Below are positions 59,875-64,000 of a stretch of 64,000 nt of DNA, one piece after another (position 1 is the first letter of the stretch; each line of letters starts with the position of its first letter). Source of the stretch: Treponema pedis (GTDB lineage: Bacteria > Spirochaetota > Spirochaetia > Treponematales > Treponemataceae); the NCBI RefSeq assembly GCF_017161325.1, contig NZ_CP045670.1:2597367-2661366 (forward strand), given 5' to 3'. Both the position numbers and the translations under genes were made by a program. The notes beneath the pieces were generated by a model. The model saw only the letters and a list, made by a program, of their open reading frames with translations. It searched no databases and had not been told where the DNA came from.

Positions 59875-62244
59875 CTAATCGGCAGGCAATTTACCTTCAA
59901 ACGCAATCTCTATAACTTCTTCAATTCTGCTTACGGAATGAAATTTAATTCCTTTTTTTACATAATCCGGAATCTCGTCCAAGTCGCGTACGTTTGCCTG
60001 CGGAATTATAATATCTTTTATTCCGTTTCGGCGGGCCGCAATGGTTTTTTCTTTTAAACCGCCTATAGCTAAAACCTGACCAGTAAGAGAAAGTTCTCCC
60101 GTCATTGCCAAATTTTGTTTTATAGTTTTCCCGGAAAAAAGTGAAAGCAATGCCGTTGCCATAGTAATACCTGCAGAAGGCCCGTCTTTCGGAGTAGCTC
60201 CTTCCGGCAAATGCAAGTGAATAATATGCCGCTCAAACCATTCAGGAGGTTTTATTTTGTTTTTTGCGGAAAACATACGCGTCCACGAAAGAGCAATACC
60301 TGCGGATTCTTTCATAACATCACCGGCCTGCCCCGTCATTTTAAATACCGGCTTACCGGGCATACTTGCAGATTCTATTAAAAGAGTATCCCCGCCCATA
60401 GAAGTCCATGCAAGCCCGATTGACGTACCGGCCTTGTCGGCTTTTTTTATATCGTCATCGCGGAAAATCGGCTTACCCAGCATTTCTTCTATAATTTCTT
60501 TTGTAACAACGATTTTTTCATCTTCTTCAATTTTGTTACCGACTATTTTTGCGGCAATTTTACGGTGAATTTTATCGATGTTCTTTTCAAAATTACGCAC
60601 TCCCGCTTCGCGGGCATAAGCATTTGCAATATATAAAAGAATCTCCCGGCTAAAAGAAACCTGTTCTTTTTTTAAACCGTGATTTTTTAAACTTTTAGGG
60701 ATAAGATGTTTTTTTGCAATTTGCACTTTTTCGGAATCTATATAACCTGAAAGTTTTATAACTTCAGTCCTATCCAAAAGAGGACGCGGAATGGAATCGG
60801 GTGTATTTGCCGTAAGAATAAAAACTATATTCGATAAATCAAAGGGTAAATCCAAATAATGGTCCCTGAAGTTAATATTTTGCTCAGGGTCCAAAACTTC
60901 AAGTAAGGCGCTTGAGGGGTCTCCCTGATGACTGTAACCCATCTTATCTATTTCATCAATCATAAACACGGGCGAATTTGTTTTTACCACTTTTAGACCT
61001 TGCAGAATTTTGCCGGGCATTGCGCCGATATAAGTTCTGCGGTGTCCCTTAATTTCACCCTCGTCCTTCATTCCTCCTACAGAAAAACGGAAAAAAGGTT
61101 TATTCATTGCATGAGCAATCGACATACCTACGCTTGTTTTTCCAACACCGGGAGGGCCTACCAAAAGAATAATTGAGCCTTTTGTATCGTTCTTTAATTT
61201 CCGTACAGCCAAATATTCTAAAATGCGCTCCTTCACATCGTCAAGTCCGTAATGCTCTTTATTTAAAATTTTCTCGGCCTTTTCCAAATTATAATCTTCA
61301 GGCTCGGAATTTTTCCAAGGCAGACTTAAAATAGTTTCAAGATAATTGCGTGTAACAACGTATTCCGAAGAATGAGGCTCAAGCATTTTAAATTTTTCAA
61401 ATTCGGAATCAACGGCTTCTTTTACTTCACCCGTAAAATTAAATTCTTTAATAAGCTTTTCAAACTTTTCTTCTTCTTTGATTTTAGGGTCCGTTGTAAT
61501 TCCCAACTCTTTTTTAATGGATTTTAATTCTTCGGTTAAAAAATATTCACGCTGATTTTTTTCTATGCGTACGTTTAAATCTTCCTGAATTTTACGTTGA
61601 ACTTTAAGTAAGTCCTGTTCTTTTTTTATGTGAATAAAAACTTCTTCCATTCTTTTTTTTACGTTAAGAATTTCAAGAATTTTTTGCTGGTCTTCTTTTG
61701 AAATATTTAAAATACTGGCTGTAAAATCGGCAATTCTTCCCGGGTGATTTATGTTTGCCATATTAAGCCGCATTTCTTCAGAAAAAAGAGGATTGTTTTC
61801 GGAGATAACTTTTACTTCGCTTATTAAGGCTCTTGTAAGGGCTTCAAATTCCTTGTCTTCAGCCATCTCTTCTTCAAGATATTGCACTATTACCGTCATC
61901 GGATTTGCATCGCTTATGACTTTGCGTATTTTAAAGCGTTTTTGCGTAGCAATAAATACGTTTAAGCCGCCGTCAGGCAAATTTATTTTGCGCACGATTT
62001 TTGCAACACTGCCGATTTTATACAAATCATTGACTGAAGGGTTTTCGGTTTCTTTTTTTAAAAGACAAAGCCCTATAAAACCGTCGCCGTTATAAGCTTC
62101 TTCCAACGATTTTATATCTTCAGGACTGTTGATTAAAAACGGTGTAAATATTCCGGGGAAAATAGGCCTGCCCGCCAAAGGAAGTAAATTCAGCTTTTGC
62201 GGCATCAATTGTTCAATAGGTATAATTTCTTTTGTTTTTGCCAT
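59875..62244 (-). CDS. lon: ATP-dependent protease Lon
   Basis: 789 residues. N-terminal LAN domain (LNLLPLAGRPIFPGIFTPFL), a coiled-coil region, AAA+ module with Walker A LLVGPPGVGKTSVG, Walker B VFMIDEIDKMGY, arginine finger region, and the C-terminal protease domain with the catalytic serine in KDGPSAGITMATALLS and lysine in GGLKEKTIAARR. Degrades misfolded and regulatory proteins in the cytosol. No Shine-Dalgarno site precedes ATG 62244, and the promoter starts transcription about there. Not obviously heat-shock regulated in sequence. Confidence 0.96.
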   Translation of the reverse strand: MAKTKEIIPIEQLMPQKLNLLPLAGRPIFPGIFTPFLINSPEDIKSLEEAYNGDGFIGLCLLKKETENPSVNDLYKIGSVAKIVRKINLPDGGLNVFIATQKRFKIRKVISDANPMTVIVQYLEEEMAEDKEFEALTRALISEVKVISENNPLFSEEMRLNMANINHPGRIADFTASILNISKEDQQKILEILNVKKRMEEVFIHIKKEQDLLKVQRKIQEDLNVRIEKNQREYFLTEELKSIKKELGITTDPKIKEEEKFEKLIKEFNFTGEVKEAVDSEFEKFKMLEPHSSEYVVTRNYLETILSLPWKNSEPEDYNLEKAEKILNKEHYGLDDVKERILEYLAVRKLKNDTKGSIILLVGPPGVGKTSVGMSIAHAMNKPFFRFSVGGMKDEGEIKGHRRTYIGAMPGKILQGLKVVKTNSPVFMIDEIDKMGYSHQGDPSSALLEVLDPEQNINFRDHYLDLPFDLSNIVFILTANTPDSIPRPLLDRTEVIKLSGYIDSEKVQIAKKHLIPKSLKNHGLKKEQVSFSREILLYIANAYAREAGVRNFEKNIDKIHRKIAAKIVGNKIEEDEKIVVTKEIIEEMLGKPIFRDDDIKKADKAGTSIGLAWTSMGGDTLLIESASMPGKPVFKMTGQAGDVMKESAGIALSWTRMFSAKNKIKPPEWFERHIIHLHLPEGATPKDGPSAGITMATALLSLFSGKTIKQNLAMTGELSLTGQVLAIGGLKEKTIAARRNGIKDIIIPQANVRDLDEIPDYVKKGIKFHSVSRIEEVIEIAFEGKLPAD

Positions 62245-62251
62245 AGCTTAA

Positions 62252-62279
62252 ATATCACCATTATCGATAAAAAAGTCAA
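62252..62279 (-). promoter_or_regulatory. Candidate lon promoter, near-leaderless
   Basis: On the minus strand TTGACT (62279-62274) with TGATAT or GATATT at 16-17 nt (62257-62251). Expected start within 1-2 nt of ATG 62244. Confidence 0.45.
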
Positions 62280-62335
62280 TCGGGGAAAAAATTATTTAAA
62301 AAAAAAGACGCTTTTTAAATAGCGTCTTAAAAAGA

Positions 62336-62408
62336 TAGCAGGGAGAGGACTCGAACCTCCGACCTCCGGGTTATGAGCCCGACGAGCTGCCAACTGCTCT
62401 ACCCTGCG
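62336..62408 (-). tRNA. Initiator tRNA-fMet (anticodon CAT)
   Basis: Anticodon stem TCGGG/CCCGG with loop CTCATAA, including the three consecutive G-C pairs characteristic of the initiator. The first position (C1 opposite T72) is unpaired, also an initiator trait. T arm GGAGG/CCTCT, TTCGAGT. CCA not encoded. Confidence 0.92.
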
Positions 62409-62420
62409 ATGTAGGTAAGT

Positions 62421-62449
62421 ATTGTAACAGATAACTTTTATTATGTCAA
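62421..62449 (-). promoter_or_regulatory. Promoter of tRNA-fMet
   Basis: On the minus strand TTGACA (62449-62444), 17 nt, TACAAT (62426-62421). Confidence 0.8.
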
Positions 62450-62595
62450 TAGCTTTTTTAAAATTGCCGGAGATTTTATATAAAAAGTAAATGCCTTTTT
62501 TTCCAAAAGGAAAAAGACTTATTATCTTACATAAAACTTAAAGGCTTGAATAAAAAAAAGGAGGGCTTTATGCTTATAAAACCCGCCTTTTTACA

Positions 62596-62679
62596 TGCTG
62601 AAGACGGGAATTGAACCCGTACGGCATTACTGCCAAGGGATTTTAAGTCCCTAGTGTCTACCTATTCCACCACTTCAGC
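62596..62679 (-). tRNA. tRNA-Leu (anticodon TAA)
   Basis: 84 nt, class II with long variable arm (GGCAGTAATGCC). Acceptor GCTGAAG/CTTCAGC, anticodon stem AGGGA/TCCCT with loop CTTAAAA (TAA), T arm ACGGG/CCCGT. Discriminator A. Confidence 0.95.
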
Positions 62680-62688
62680 GATTTTGAT

Positions 62689-62717
62689 ATAATACACAAA
62701 AACAAACGGAGTGTCAA
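62689..62717 (-). promoter_or_regulatory. Promoter of tRNA-Leu(TAA), overlapping tatD leader
   Basis: On the minus strand TTGACA (62717-62712), 17 nt, TATTAT (62694-62689). The -35 box abuts the tatD start codon, and the -10 region also reads TATAAT on the plus strand (62688-62693), giving divergent transcription from shared DNA. Confidence 0.75.
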
Positions 62718-62718
62718 T

Positions 62719-63576
62719 ATGTTTTCGGATTCTCATGCGCATATTTTTTCCATTTTACAAAAAAACGGCGGGAACCCTTCTTTTTTAAAAGAAATGCAGG
62801 ATAAAGGTTTTAAATTCTTGATGGATATAGGAACCGAACCTGGCGATTTAAAAAAAAGGCGGGAAGTTTTAGTCCGCTCATTCGGAGAAAAAATTCCTGA
62901 ATTTATTCGGTTTGCGGCAGGACTTTGGCCGCACGCTTTAAGCATTGCCGAGCCTGAAAAATCCATAAAAGCTTTAAAGGCCGATATAAATACCCTCCTC
63001 GCCGAAAAACCGGAATACTGCGCCTTGGGCGAATGCGGGCTTGACAGGTATTGGAACGGACATGCTGCGGAAAACAATACGGAAGAAGAAAAAGGAACTG
63101 CGGACACTGAAGGCGAAGAATTTCTTTTTAAAGAACAGCTTAAATTCGCCCGCGAAAAAAATCTTCCCGTAATAGTTCACTCAAGGGCGGCCTTTGAGGA
63201 AACCCTTGCGTGTATAGATGAAATCGGTTATCATAAGGGAATAATACACTGTTATTCTTACGGAATTGAGGAAGCAAAAGAATTTATAAAACGCGGCTGG
63301 TATATTTCATTTTCGGGAAATATTACCTATCCTAAAAAAAATTACGATAAAGAAAAAACGGCGGAACTTATAAGGTGTGTTCCCGAAAACAGACTTCTTT
63401 TGGAAACGGACTCACCGTATCTTGCACCTTCTCCTTTTCGAGGTAAGTTAAACACTCCTCTTTTGATAGAATATGTGTATGCCGCCGTTTCGGAAATTTT
63501 AGGAAAAAATATGCAAACTCTTGCGGAACAAATTTATAACAATTGCTGTGAATGTTTTGCCGTAAAAACGGCCTAA
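62719..63576 (+). CDS. tatD: TatD-family metal-dependent DNase
   Basis: 285 residues, amidohydrolase fold. N-terminal metal ligands in FSDSHAHIF (H-x-H), ALGECGLDRYW (Glu), VIVHSRAAFEETL (His), IIHCYSYG (His) and LLETDSPYLAPSPFRGK (Asp), all in order. TatD enzymes are 3'-5' DNases and may act in repair or RNA quality control. A CGGAG site precedes ATG 62719. An acidic insertion (about 115-135) is unusual. Confidence 0.92.
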   Translation: MFSDSHAHIFSILQKNGGNPSFLKEMQDKGFKFLMDIGTEPGDLKKRREVLVRSFGEKIPEFIRFAAGLWPHALSIAEPEKSIKALKADINTLLAEKPEYCALGECGLDRYWNGHAAENNTEEEKGTADTEGEEFLFKEQLKFAREKNLPVIVHSRAAFEETLACIDEIGYHKGIIHCYSYGIEEAKEFIKRGWYISFSGNITYPKKNYDKEKTAELIRCVPENRLLLETDSPYLAPSPFRGKLNTPLLIEYVYAAVSEILGKNMQTLAEQIYNNCCECFAVKTA

Positions 63577-63602
63577 AATAGTCAAACAATGGGAGAAAAA
63601 AA

Positions 63603-64000
63603 ATGAAAAATTTTAAAATGCAAAAGGCTACACCTGAACTTGTAGACAAACTTATTAAACCCGTAACTTCTATTACGGGAGAGCACAGAGAAGGCTTTTT
63701 AGTAACCGCAGGCTCCGGTACCGAAAGAGAAAAGTGGAATACTATGACGGCAGGCTGGGGCGGAATAGGTTATTTATGGAATAAAATTACCGCCTGTGTT
63801 GTTATCCGTCCGACGCGTTACACTTATGAATTTGCCGAAAGAGAAGACTATATTACTCTTTCGTTTTTTGATTCGAAAGATAAAAAGATGAGAGAGGCTC
63901 TTTCGATATGCGGTACCAAATCGGGACGCGATATTGATAAGGCGGAAGTTACAGGCTTAAAACCCGTACTTTTGGAAGAAGGAGCCGTCGGGTTTGAACA
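63603..64000 (+). CDS. Flavin reductase-like protein (partial, N-terminal 132 residues)
   Basis: The frame runs from ATG 63603 (GGGAG site) off the right edge. SITGEHREGFLVTAGSGTER, NTMTAGWGGIGYLWNKITAC and VVIRPTRYTYEFAEREDYIT match the FMN-binding split-barrel flavin reductase family (e.g. proteins with NTMTASWG motif). Likely binds FMN in the cytosol; partner unknown. It starts 27 nt after tatD and could be in its operon. Confidence 0.82.
   Translation, partial: MKNFKMQKATPELVDKLIKPVTSITGEHREGFLVTAGSGTEREKWNTMTAGWGGIGYLWNKITACVVIRPTRYTYEFAEREDYITLSFFDSKDKKMREALSICGTKSGRDIDKAEVTGLKPVLLEEGAVGFE

Noticed and set aside
1-64000. CRISPR arrays, insertion sequences, prophage or integrase genes
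   Set aside because: No spaced direct repeats, transposase or phage-type genes were found on reading the whole window.

Overview
The window looks like a 64 kb piece of a Treponema chromosome: low GC, a tandem pair of FlaA-family flagellar sheath genes, a BpuR-type PUR-domain protein, large FlgD-like surface proteins and sigma70-type promoters (TTGACA-N17-TATAAT). The species cannot be named from sequence alone. No rRNA, insertion sequence, prophage or CRISPR array is visible; there are four tRNA genes, all on the minus strand.

Layout. 1-4.7 kb: a partial lipoprotein, tRNA-Pro, a frameshifted hypothetical gene, and a pcnB operon with two unknown genes. 4.7-9.3 kb: two FlaA-family genes, an HD-domain hydrolase, a ComFB-family protein and an orphan purQ-like gene. 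9.4-11.8 kb: a trkH-trkA potassium uptake operon preceded by two tandem, highly structured RNA-like units and apparently started at an ATT codon. 12-20.8 kb: a large surface protein, a thioesterase, an acyltransferase, alr-ispH, and an RlpA/SPOR protein. 21-26.6 kb: infC-rpmI-rplT running into zapB-like, zapA, a YaiI-family gene and a large membrane-anchored protein. 26.7-31.6 kb: nikABCDE-like transport operon on the minus strand. 31.8-37.2 kb: a GNAT acetyltransferase, a poly(C)16 tract inside a short ORF with its own promoter and Shine-Dalgarno site, and two tandem chemoreceptor genes, the first frameshifted. 37.3-40.8 kb: specialised NusG, a CapD/PglF-like enzyme and a beta-helix protein. 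40.8-48 kb: rpsP-KH-rimM-trmD-rplS plus a FliK/YlqG-like gene, ptsI, a MerR regulator and der. 48.4-57.2 kb: a frameshifted MATE pump with a TetR regulator, bpuR-like gene, phosphohexomutase, MgtC, tRNA-Leu, and an ABC-2 exporter. 57.4-64 kb: pbpC, lon, tRNA-fMet, tRNA-Leu, tatD and a partial flavin-reductase-like gene.

The most interesting signals are: (1) the two ~165-nt units ahead of trkH, whose stems differ by compensatory changes while the loops stay alike, which argues for a structured RNA acting on potassium uptake; (2) the poly(C)16 tract placed as a phase-variation switch upstream of the chemoreceptor genes; (3) a set of good promoters whose -10 box lies only a few bases before the start codon of genes lacking a Shine-Dalgarno site, suggesting leaderless mRNAs; (4) several genes each broken by one base in a homopolymer, which could be sequencing error, decay or slippage.
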